6,218 nt of DNA from NCBI GenBank assembly GCA_028292785.1, contig JAQGLQ010000516.1:1-6218 (forward strand), read 5' to 3'. The notes below the pieces were generated by a model that made no database searches, was not told the origin of the DNA, and worked only from the letters and a program-made list of their open reading frames with translations. The position numbers and the translations under genes are program-made. Below are positions 1 to 5,696 of this stretch, piece by piece; position 1 is the stretch's first letter; each line of letters opens with the position of its first letter. The DNA is from Noviherbaspirillum sp. (GTDB lineage Bacteria > Pseudomonadota > Gammaproteobacteria > Burkholderiales > Burkholderiaceae).

Positions 1-1711
1 GCTGCAGCTTGGCGACCTCGGGTTCGATGGACTTCACGCCGCCGGACATGAACAGCGGCAGCATGGCCTGCAGGTCGGCTCCCGCGGAGAAGGCGCCGCC
101 CTCCGCCGCATCGGCATTCCAGATCACCAGGCCCTTGAAGTTCTTCTCGGCTTCCGAGACCGCTTTCGCAAGACCCGCGATGACTCCCGGTCCGATCACA
201 TGCATCTTGGTCTTCAGCGAGAGGATCAGCACGTCATCGTTCTGATGCCAGATGCGCACGGATTCGTCTTCGAAAAAGGTAACGCCGGCGGCTCTGCCGT
301 CGGCCGCGCCCTCGCCCAGCAAAGGCGCGCGAAAGACCTGGCGCCGGTAGACGGGCAGCATCGAACGTTGCACATAGGCCTTCTTCGCAGGGGACCAGGA
401 GCCCTGCGCGGTATGCACGCCGGCATTCTCCTCGACCGGCCCATCGAACACCCATCCGGGCAGCGGCGCAGTGCTGAGCGCCTTGCCCGCATCGATGTCT
501 TCCTTCACCCACGCCGCGACCTGCCGCCATCCTGCCACCTGCCAGGTTTCGAAAGGGCCGGTGCTCCAGCCGAAACCCCAGCGCATGGCGAAGTCGACAT
601 CGCGCGCATTGTCGGCGATCGATTCCAGGTGCACCGCGATGTAGTGGAATACATCGCGGAAGATCGCCCACAGGAATTGCGCCTGCGGGTTGCTCGATTC
701 GCGCAGTGCTTTCATGCGCCGGACCGGGTCCTTCTCTTTCAGGATGCGGCCGACGAAGTCATCCGCCGTCTTCCCGCCGGGGACATAGTCGCCGGTCGCG
801 GCGTCGAAGCGCAGGATGTCCTTGCCCACTTTCTTGTAGAAGCCCGCGCCGCTCTTCTGGCCGAGCGCGCCGGCGCCGACCAGTTTGGCCAGTACCTCGG
901 GCGTCTTGAAGATGGCGGCGAACGGATCGTCCGGCAGATGGTCCTGCATCGTCTTGATGACGTGACCCATCGTATCGAGGCCGACCACATCCGCGGTGCG
1001 GAAGGTGCCCGACTTGGCGCGGCCGAGCTTGGCGCCGGTGAGGTCGTCCACCACGTCGTAGGTCAAGCCGAATCTCTCGGCTTCATGCATGGTCGCGAGC
1101 ATGCCGAACACGCCGACGCGGTTGGCGATGAAGTTCGGCGTATCCTTGGCGCGCACCACGCCCTTGCCGAGCGTCGTTGTCAGGAAGACTTCCAGCTGAT
1201 CGAGGATTTCCGGGCGTGTCGAGGCCGTGGGAATCAGTTCGACCAGATGCATATAGCGCGGCGGATTGAAGAAGTGCACGCCACAGAAGCGCGCCTTCAG
1301 TTCGGGGTCGAAGCCCTCCGACAATTCGGTGATCGAAAGTCCCGAGGTATTGGAGGCGAAGATCGCATTCGGCCCGATGTGCGGCGCGACTTTCTTGTAG
1401 AGGTCATGCTTCCAGTCCATGCGCTCGGCGATCGCTTCGATGATCAGGTCGCAATCCTTCAATGCATCCAGACCGTCTTCATAATTCGCGACTTCGATCT
1501 GCGCCGCATCGTCCTTGTTCGCCAGCGGCGCCGGATTGAGCTTCTTCAGGTTTTCGATAGCGCGCAGCACCACGCCGTTCTTCGGGCCTTCCTTGGCGGG
1601 CAGGTCGAACAGGACGACCGGCACCCTGGCGTTCAGGCAGTGAGCGGCGATCTGCGCACCCATTACCCCGGCGCCGAGGACGGCGACCTTTTTAACGATG
1701 AAATTCGACAT
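1..1711 (-). CDS. Bifunctional 3-hydroxyacyl-CoA dehydrogenase / enoyl-CoA hydratase, FadN-type (partial, C-terminus beyond left edge)
   Basis: This is a beta-oxidation enzyme that hydrates trans-2-enoyl-CoA and oxidises the 3-hydroxyacyl-CoA with NAD+, presumably in the cytoplasm. The frame is open from ATG 1711 to the window edge (570 codons, no stop), and a Shine-Dalgarno AAAGGA sits 9 nt upstream. Residues 9-22 carry the Rossmann dinucleotide site (VAVLGAGVMGAQIA). SNTS at 120-123, HFFNP with probable catalytic His146, Glu158 twelve residues later, and the family signature KDTPNFIANR at 189-198 (Asn197) mark the dehydrogenase. A second C-terminal dehydrogenase domain follows at about 340-430. 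A crotonase-type hydratase domain starts at about 490, with the oxyanion-hole motif FSAGADL at 541-547. Dehydrogenase-first order matches Bacillus FadN (about 790 aa) and its proteobacterial relatives, the reverse of E. coli FadB. About 220-230 residues, including the hydratase catalytic glutamates, are therefore missing. It lies 50 nt after the acyl-CoA dehydrogenase gene, in the same operon. The family is very secure; chain-length preference cannot be read. Confidence 0.95.
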   Translation of the reverse strand, partial: MSNFIVKKVAVLGAGVMGAQIAAHCLNARVPVVLFDLPAKEGPKNGVVLRAIENLKKLNPAPLANKDDAAQIEVANYEDGLDALKDCDLIIEAIAERMDWKHDLYKKVAPHIGPNAIFASNTSGLSITELSEGFDPELKARFCGVHFFNPPRYMHLVELIPTASTRPEILDQLEVFLTTTLGKGVVRAKDTPNFIANRVGVFGMLATMHEAERFGLTYDVVDDLTGAKLGRAKSGTFRTADVVGLDTMGHVIKTMQDHLPDDPFAAIFKTPEVLAKLVGAGALGQKSGAGFYKKVGKDILRFDAATGDYVPGGKTADDFVGRILKEKDPVRRMKALRESSNPQAQFLWAIFRDVFHYIAVHLESIADNARDVDFAMRWGFGWSTGPFETWQVAGWRQVAAWVKEDIDAGKALSTAPLPGWVFDGPVEENAGVHTAQGSWSPAKKAYVQRSMLPVYRRQVFRAPLLGEGAADGRAAGVTFFEDESVRIWHQNDDVLILSLKTKMHVIGPGVIAGLAKAVSEAEKNFKGLVIWNADAAEGGAFSAGADLQAMLPLFMSGGVKSIEPEVAKLQ

Positions 1712-1720
1712 GGCGTTGGA

Positions 1721-1726
1721 TCCTTT
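1721..1726 (-). promoter_or_regulatory. Ribosome binding site of the FadN-type gene
   Basis: On the minus strand the sequence reads AAAGGA, 9 nt before ATG 1711. It supports that ATG as the true start, since the dinucleotide-binding strand begins only about 8 residues later. The 50-nt gap to the upstream gene shows no promoter or terminator that I can recognise, which fits co-transcription. Confidence 0.7.
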
Positions 1727-1761
1727 GAAATTGATTCATGTGCGGCCGCGTTGCTTCGCTT

Positions 1762-3552
1762 TCAGAACAGATCGGCGTCGAGCGCAGTGAGGTTTGCGGC
1801 GCCCGACCGTGCCTGACGTATCAGCATCGCGGTTTCCGGCAAGAGGCGCGCGAAATAGAACCTCGCGGTCGCCAGTTTAGCCGTGTAGAACTTGTCGCCG
1901 GAATTCTGTTTTTCCAGCGCGACCTTCGCCATGCGTGCGAACAGATAGGCAAACACCAGATGACCGGCCACGCGCAGATACGGTACGGCGGCCGCGCCGA
2001 CCTCGTCTTGATTCTGCAGGGCCTTCATGCCGATTTCCATGGTCAGCTTGGTGAACTTCTCGCCGATATCCGCCAACGGCGTGATGAATTCCGACATCGT
2101 TTCATCGAGTCCGTTTTCCTCGACGAACGCCTGCACCTGCGCCCCGAACTTACGCAACTTCGCGCCGCTATCCATCAACACCTTGCGGCCCAGCAGATCC
2201 AGCGACTGGATGGTATTGGTGCCTTCGTAAATCATATTGATGCGCGCGTCCCGGACATACTGTTCCATGCCCCATTCCGCGATGTAACCATGACCACCGA
2301 AGACCTGCATCGCTTCGGAAACGGCGATCCAGCCATTATCGGTCAGGAAGGCCTTGATGATGGGCGTGAGCAGCGCCACCTGGTCGGCGGCGTCCTTGCG
2401 CACTTGTTCGTCGGGGTGATAAGCCTCCCTGTCGATCTGCAAGGCGAGATAGGCGCTGAACGCCCGCCCGCCCTCGGCAAAGGCGCGCGCGGTCAACAGC
2501 ATGCGGCGCACATCGGGATGAACGATGATGGGATCGGCCGGCTTGTCGGGCGCCTTCACACCCGTAAGACTGCGCATCTGCAGGCGGTCCTTCGCATACG
2601 CGGCCGCATTCTGGTACGCGACTTCGGTCAAGCCGAGCGATTGGCCGCCGACGCCGAGGCGCGCGGCATTCATCATCACGAACATGGCGTTCAAGCCCTT
2701 ATTGTGCTGGCCGATCAGCCATGCGCGCGCACCGTCCATATTCATCTGGCAGGTCGCATTGCCGTGAATGCCCATCTTTTCTTCGATCGCGCCCACGAAT
2801 ATCTGGTTTCGTTCGCCCGGCGCACCATCCGCGCCGGGAATGAACTTGGGCACCAGGAACAGCGAGATGCCCCTGGTGCCCGGCGGGGCGTCGGGCAGGC
2901 GGGCGAGCACCAGATGAATGATATTGGCCGCCATGTCGTGCTCGCCGGCGGAGATGAAGATCTTGCTGCCCGTGATTTTGTACGAACCGTCGGCCAGCGG
3001 CTCCGCCTTCGAACGCAGCAGGCCCAGGTCAGTGCCGCAATGCGGTTCGGTCAGGCACATGGTGCCGGTCCATTCGCCGGACACCAGCTTAGGCAGATAC
3101 AACGCCTTCTGCTCGGGCGTGCCGTGCTCGTGCAGCGCTTCATAAGCGCCATGCGACAGGCCGGGATACATGGTCCATGCCTGATTGGCAGAATTGAGCA
3201 TTTCATAGAAGGCATTGTTCAGTACCAGGGGCAGGCCCTGCCCGCCGTATTCGACATCGCACGACAGCGAAGGCCAGCCCGCTTCAACATAGCGTTGATA
3301 TGCTTCCTTGAAGCCCTTCGGCGTCCGCACCGCACGGGTTTCCTTGTCGAGATGGCAGCCCTCGCGGTCGCCGCTGCGATTCAGCGGAAATACCACCTCG
3401 GACGCGAACCTGCCTCCCTCCTCGAGCACCTGATTCATGATGTCGGCATCGACTTCCGCATACCGCGGCATCTGCTTCAACTCATCCTGCGCATTCAACA
3501 GCTCGTGCAGCACGAATTGCATGTCCCGCAGCGGGGCGGCGTATTGACCCAT
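1762..3552 (-). CDS. Acyl-CoA dehydrogenase, 596 aa, Bacillus-FadE/DmdC-like class
   Basis: This flavoenzyme performs the first step of beta-oxidation, forming a trans-2-enoyl-CoA with FAD and passing electrons to electron-transfer flavoprotein. Domains in order are a short N-terminal segment typical of this subclass (about 3-35, YAAPLRDMQFVL), the helical N-domain (about 37-158), the beta-barrel middle domain (about 162-270, with CLTEPHCGTDLG at 166-177 and GSKIFISAGEHD at 195-206), the C-terminal flavin domain (about 282-455) and an extra C-terminal helical domain (about 465-588). The hallmark QVFGGHGYIAEWGMEQYVRD (416-435) is followed by YEGTNTIQ, in which Glu443 is the expected catalytic base. 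The length fits the roughly 595-aa class, which includes Bacillus FadE and 3-methylmercaptopropionyl-CoA dehydrogenase DmdC. The hydroxyacyl-CoA dehydrogenase gene next to it favours a straight fatty-acid role over DMSP breakdown (inference). It starts 31 nt after the tetR-type gene and has a strong ribosome site. Confidence 0.96.
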   Translation of the reverse strand: MGQYAAPLRDMQFVLHELLNAQDELKQMPRYAEVDADIMNQVLEEGGRFASEVVFPLNRSGDREGCHLDKETRAVRTPKGFKEAYQRYVEAGWPSLSCDVEYGGQGLPLVLNNAFYEMLNSANQAWTMYPGLSHGAYEALHEHGTPEQKALYLPKLVSGEWTGTMCLTEPHCGTDLGLLRSKAEPLADGSYKITGSKIFISAGEHDMAANIIHLVLARLPDAPPGTRGISLFLVPKFIPGADGAPGERNQIFVGAIEEKMGIHGNATCQMNMDGARAWLIGQHNKGLNAMFVMMNAARLGVGGQSLGLTEVAYQNAAAYAKDRLQMRSLTGVKAPDKPADPIIVHPDVRRMLLTARAFAEGGRAFSAYLALQIDREAYHPDEQVRKDAADQVALLTPIIKAFLTDNGWIAVSEAMQVFGGHGYIAEWGMEQYVRDARINMIYEGTNTIQSLDLLGRKVLMDSGAKLRKFGAQVQAFVEENGLDETMSEFITPLADIGEKFTKLTMEIGMKALQNQDEVGAAAVPYLRVAGHLVFAYLFARMAKVALEKQNSGDKFYTAKLATARFYFARLLPETAMLIRQARSGAANLTALDADLF

Positions 3553-3556
3553 GATG

Positions 3557-3563
3557 TCCTCCT
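3557..3563 (-). promoter_or_regulatory. Strong ribosome binding site of the acyl-CoA dehydrogenase gene
   Basis: On the minus strand AGGAGGA lies 4 nt before ATG 3552, a near-perfect anti-16S match. It fixes the start. It also implies the enzyme is translated much more strongly than the regulator gene just upstream, which begins with GTG behind a weak site. Confidence 0.8.
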
Positions 3564-3583
3564 GACCTGAACTGATTAATTAG

Positions 3584-4279
3584 CTAAGACGCTGCTTTTC
3601 GCGCGGCCGATTTACGATCCGGCCTTGGGTCCACCCTGCAGATTTCTTCCGGCCCCGCACCGCGATAGTTTTGAATCAATCTTTCGAAACCTGTCTCGGC
3701 GCGATGCACGCTGCCAGGCACCTTTAGAAACCGCGCATCATGATGCAGGGCGAGTATGAGTCCGAACATTTCATAGACCAGCTGGGCCGGATCGGTATCG
3801 GGCCGCAAATGCCCCGCTTCGATGGTTTGTTCCACGCAACGGCGCAAGGCGCCCTGCCACGTGCGCACCATGCCGGCAAGCTGTTCGCGGACGGCTCCGG
3901 GCCGGTCGTCGTATTCCACGGCGCCGCTGATATAGATGCAGCCGGACGCGATTTCCACGGAGACGCGCTTTACCCATAGTCTGAATAGCGCCTGCAGTCG
4001 CGGCAAGCCGCGCGGTTCCCTGGTGCTCGGATAAAACACTTCCTGCTCGAAGTGATGGTGATAAAGCTTGATGACTTCGATCTGCAGGTCGTCGCGTGAA
4101 CCGAAGTGCGCGAAGACACCGGATTTGCTCATGTTCATTTTTTCGGCGAGCAGGCCGATCGTCAATCCTTCAAGTCCGTCGCGGCTCGCCAGATCGAGCG
4201 CAGCATCAAGGATTGCCGCTCGCGTAAGCTCCCCTTTGCGCATGCCTTTCGATGTTGATTTGGTGACGTTGTTACCCAC
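3584..4279 (-). CDS. TetR/AcrR-family transcriptional regulator, probable regulator of the beta-oxidation operon
   Basis: This is a DNA-binding repressor-type protein of 231 aa. Helices 1-4 of a TetR domain span about residues 17-70: RAAILDAALDLASRDG, then the helix-turn-helix LTIGLLAEKMNMSKSGVFAHF at 39-59, then the typical SRDDLQIEVI. Residues 80-205 form the variable helical ligand and dimer domain. The last 20 residues are basic (DRKSAARKAAS). The start chosen is GTG 4279, with GGGGAA 3 nt upstream. An in-frame ATG at 4243 (residue 13) is an alternative, but AAAGG sits only 1 nt before it, too close to be a good ribosome site. The gene is first in line with the acyl-CoA dehydrogenase and FadN-type genes, only 31 nt from the former and on the same strand. 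It therefore probably senses an acyl-CoA or fatty acid and controls this operon and itself. The effector is inferred from context and cannot be read from the sequence. Confidence 0.92.
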   Translation of the reverse strand: MGNNVTKSTSKGMRKGELTRAAILDAALDLASRDGLEGLTIGLLAEKMNMSKSGVFAHFGSRDDLQIEVIKLYHHHFEQEVFYPSTREPRGLPRLQALFRLWVKRVSVEIASGCIYISGAVEYDDRPGAVREQLAGMVRTWQGALRRCVEQTIEAGHLRPDTDPAQLVYEMFGLILALHHDARFLKVPGSVHRAETGFERLIQNYRGAGPEEICRVDPRPDRKSAARKAAS

Positions 4280-4320
4280 GGATTCCCCGTTGCAAGGTTC
4301 TGAAGCAGGACAAAAGACGA

Positions 4321-4330
4321 AGCGAACGCT
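4321..4330. promoter_or_regulatory. Candidate TetR-type operator half-sites
   Basis: AGCGAACGCT is a short inverted repeat (AGCG, 2-nt centre, CGCT) covering the predicted transcription start of the regulator operon. Flanking bases show only imperfect symmetry, with a one-base offset. The position suits autorepression by the TetR-type protein, but the symmetry is shorter than most known operators of this family. This is a guess from position and symmetry only. Confidence 0.2.
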
Positions 4331-4334
4331 CGTA

Positions 4335-4362
4335 CTATTATCTACCGACGCAGAAAAGTCAA
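4335..4362 (-). promoter_or_regulatory. Candidate sigma-70-type promoter for the tetR-led operon
   Basis: On the minus strand a TTGACT hexamer (4362-4357, five of six matches to the -35 consensus) is followed by 16 nt and TAATAG (4340-4335, three of six matches). GATAAT (4342-4337) overlaps it and matches the -10 better, but would leave a 14-nt spacer. Transcription would start near 4328, about 50 nt before the GTG start. It is the best promoter-like sequence in the 124-nt gap between hslR and the regulator gene. The -10 is weak, so this stays tentative. Confidence 0.35.
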
Positions 4363-4381
4363 ACGGGAACGAAAGAGAGGT

Positions 4382-4406
4382 TGACCGGAAGCGCCGACCC
4401 CGGTCA
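4382..4406 (-). terminator. Inverted repeat at the hslR stop codon, possible weak terminator
   Basis: On the minus strand TGACCGG (4406-4400) pairs perfectly with CCGGTCA (4388-4382) across an 11-nt loop. The TGA of the left arm is the hslR stop codon. What follows is pyrimidine-rich (ACCTCTCTTTCGTT) without a clean T-run, so it is not a classical intrinsic terminator. It could be a weak terminator or a 3'-end stabilising hairpin separating hslR from the regulator operon. Confidence 0.35.
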
Positions 4407-4781
4407 GGAGCTGGATTTATCGATCAGGCGCCGGTCGCGTTTGGTGGGCCGGCCTTTGAGGACGGAACTCGGCTCGCGAAAGAATTTCCTTTGCTCAGCC
4501 AGCTGCTGCCGTTTCGCAACGCTTTTTTCGGTTTCGATATACAGCATCTGCGCGATGGCCGCCGAACCGCGCTTCTCGGCGGTATCCTGCACCACCACTT
4601 CCCATTCGGTCGAGCCGTTGTCGATCTGCAGTGTGTCGCCAATCTTTGCGGCACGGGCCGGCTTGACGCGGTCGCCGTTCAGCCGCACCTTACCGCTGTC
4701 CACCGCATCGGTAGCCAGTGAACGGGTCTTGAAAAAGCGTGCGGCCCAAAGCCATTTATCGATACGTACGGGTTCACTCAT
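4404..4781 (-). CDS. hslR: Heat shock protein 15 (Hsp15), S4-domain RNA-binding protein
   Basis: Hsp15 binds stalled 50S subunits that carry nascent-chain tRNA and helps recycle them after heat stress; this role is known from E. coli. The product here is 125 aa against 133 in E. coli. The S4 domain lies at about 4-65, with the classic opening VRIDKWLWAARFFKTRSLA and the turn GKVRLNGDRVKPARAAKIGD at residues 30-49. A family tail follows at about 75-120, with RKFFREPSS at 98-106 and the very basic KGRPTKRDRR. ATG 4781 is chosen because MSEPVRIDKWLW matches the usual family start. An in-frame TTG at 4853 would add 24 residues unlike the family and would overlap the end of the upstream gene. No good Shine-Dalgarno precedes 4781. 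It lies 68 nt downstream of the frameshifted ferritin-like gene. I recognise no clear heat-shock promoter. Confidence 0.93.
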   Translation of the reverse strand: MSEPVRIDKWLWAARFFKTRSLATDAVDSGKVRLNGDRVKPARAAKIGDTLQIDNGSTEWEVVVQDTAEKRGSAAIAQMLYIETEKSVAKRQQLAEQRKFFREPSSVLKGRPTKRDRRLIDKSSS

Positions 4782-4849
4782 AGGCTGATTGTATGCGCTG
4801 AGCGCGGATTCCGCTTTTGATGGATGCCAACAATGGTTCGGCGCCCGGT

Positions 4850-5452
4850 TCAATGCACCGTCGGCGGCTGGGTCGTATCGTCGATGTCCTTTGCTTCGTC
4901 GGAGACGGAGATGCCGAGGATCGCTTCCTCGAACCAGCGCTGGACCTGCTGCAGATGCCTGCGCTCTTCATTGAGCGCGGTATCGAAGTCGGTGACGAGA
5001 GCGTTTTGCCCGTTATCCTCGGCCAGCGCGATCAGCATTTCCCAGCCGTTCTGATCGACCATTTCGGCCACCAGGATGGCATGCAGCGATTGCGCAAGCG
5101 TGGTGCGCGGATCGGTAACGACTTGCATCAGGCCCTGCGACTCGACACCGGTGACGTCCGCGCATGGCGTCTGGGCGGTCGGATCTCCGCCCATCGATGC
5201 GATCGCATCGGCGAGAATCGAGAAATGCCTGGCTTCGTCGTTTCTGATTTGCAGCAACTCGTCGCGCGTCATGCCGGGAGTGCCCTCCTGTGTCGCGTCG
5301 AACTTGGTGATCAAAGCGTCGTACAGGCGCGTGCCGGTACGTTCGAAGGCGAGCCGTTCCCCGAGTTTGTCGAGTAAAACTTCCGGACGATCGCCGACCA
5401 GCTTGGCGGCGCCGATGGTGACGGCTCCTTTCAGCGTGCCGGGAATCGGCAC
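4850..5452 (-). CDS. Intact ferritin-like diiron domain (largest open frame of the frameshifted gene)
   Basis: This 200-codon frame could be translated alone only from GTG 5452, which lies inside the conserved VPIPG segment and has no evident ribosome site, so independent expression is doubtful. It encodes a four-helix ferritin-like bundle with all expected metal-ligand positions. They are Glu37 in AFERTGTRLY (helix 1), Glu73-x-x-His76 in DEARHF (helix 2), Glu130 in LVAEMVDQNGWEM (helix 3) and Glu163-x-x-His166 in NEERRHLQQV (helix 4). A carboxylate-bridged diiron or dimanganese centre is thus likely, with ferroxidase, oxidoreductase or metal-storage chemistry; which of these cannot be decided. 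I see no signal peptide or membrane segment, so it is probably cytoplasmic. It follows another ferritin-like gene on the same strand, presumably in one transcript. Confidence 0.8.
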   Translation of the reverse strand: MPIPGTLKGAVTIGAAKLVGDRPEVLLDKLGERLAFERTGTRLYDALITKFDATQEGTPGMTRDELLQIRNDEARHFSILADAIASMGGDPTAQTPCADVTGVESQGLMQVVTDPRTTLAQSLHAILVAEMVDQNGWEMLIALAEDNGQNALVTDFDTALNEERRHLQQVQRWFEEAILGISVSDEAKDIDDTTQPPTVH

Positions 5453-5625
5453 CGAGCCGATCGGTCCGAGTTCGCGATATAGGCGCTGCGCAATTCCGTC
5501 AACGCGGAATCATCGCCCCGGGGTTCCGGCGGCGTCGTTCCGGCGGCCTTGATCAGCTCGCTTGCGTCGAAGGGCGACATCTGAATGCCGGTTCGATTCA
5601 GGCCGATTTGCGTTTCCTCTTTCAT
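4850..5625 (-). pseudogene. Ferritin-like domain protein gene, apparently frameshifted
   Basis: This span looks like one gene read in two frames. From ATG 5625, with AAGGA 6 nt upstream, the frame gives a leader beginning MKEETQIGLNRTGIQMSPFD and running to IANSD (54 residues). It then turns into RSARCRFPAR and stops at 5431. The other frame reads DPIGSVPIPGTLKGA across the same point and continues to 4850. From memory, related proteobacterial proteins have such a leader, then a DP-x-G-x-x-P-x-P segment and the ferritin-like domain, so the two parts belong together (about 258 aa). One extra C in the coding strand near 5463/5464 (GGACCG to GGACCCG) would restore the gene. No slippery heptamer for programmed -1 shifting is visible. 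The cause is either a sequencing or assembly error or a real recent mutation, since everything downstream is still well conserved. Confidence 0.75.
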
Positions 5626-5631
5626 TGCTGT

Positions 5632-5636
5632 TCCTT
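5632..5636 (-). promoter_or_regulatory. Ribosome binding site of the second ferritin-like gene
   Basis: On the minus strand AAGGA lies 6 nt before ATG 5625. It marks 5625 as the start of the N-terminal leader. That supports the view that the 4850-5625 span was a single gene, with no separate start at GTG 5452. Confidence 0.65.
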
Positions 5637-5659
5637 CATATCGATAGATAGGCAATTCC

Positions 5660-5689
5660 CGACGATGCGAAAAGCATCCCGCCTCGTCG
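5660..5689 (-). other. Hairpin-forming sequence between the two ferritin-like genes
   Basis: In the 71-nt gap, GATGC and GCATC (5674-5678 and 5664-5668) can form a 5-bp stem with a 5-nt loop. A competing or outer helix of 6 bp joins 5684-5689 with 5660-5665 (CGACGA with TCGTCG). No T-run follows on the minus strand, so it is unlikely to be an intrinsic terminator. It may be an mRNA processing or stability element that tunes the ratio of the two products, or it may be chance. Confidence 0.3.
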
Positions 5690-5696
5690 CCTGATC

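Noticed and set aside
1712..1761. A terminator or small gene between the acyl-CoA dehydrogenase and FadN-type genes
   Set aside because: The 50-nt gap has no stem followed by a T-run, and the only extra ATG is out of frame with no conserved product. It holds just the ribosome site.
200..1816. A 538-codon open frame on the plus strand
   Set aside because: It lies antisense to the FadN-type gene, which carries clear conserved motifs throughout. Its translation is rich in Arg, His and Gly with no recognisable domain, as expected of a mirror frame in GC-rich DNA.
1738..3570. A 610-codon open frame on the plus strand
   Set aside because: It mirrors the whole acyl-CoA dehydrogenase gene. The minus-strand product matches a well-defined family along its full length, and the plus-strand product is low in recognisable motifs.
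4068..4721. A 217-codon plus-strand frame across the tetR-hslR gap
   Set aside because: It is antisense to both flanking genes for most of its length and shows no domain or ribosome site. It simply happens to stay open through the gap.
4782..4853. A 24-residue N-terminal extension of Hsp15 from TTG 4853
   Set aside because: The extension is unlike the family, starts with a rare TTG and overlaps the end of the preceding gene. ATG 4781 gives the usual Hsp15 N-terminus and length.
4832..4855. A heat-shock (sigma-32) promoter before hslR, from ATTGAAC and AACCATTG on the minus strand
   Set aside because: The spacer is only about 9 nt and the -10 part matches poorly. It is attractive given hslR control in E. 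coli, but not supportable.
5455..5470. Programmed -1 ribosomal frameshifting in the second ferritin-like gene
   Set aside because: The junction (coding strand GGACCGATCGG) has no X-XXY-YYZ slippery heptamer, and I see no stimulatory hairpin directly after it. A deletion or sequence error is simpler.
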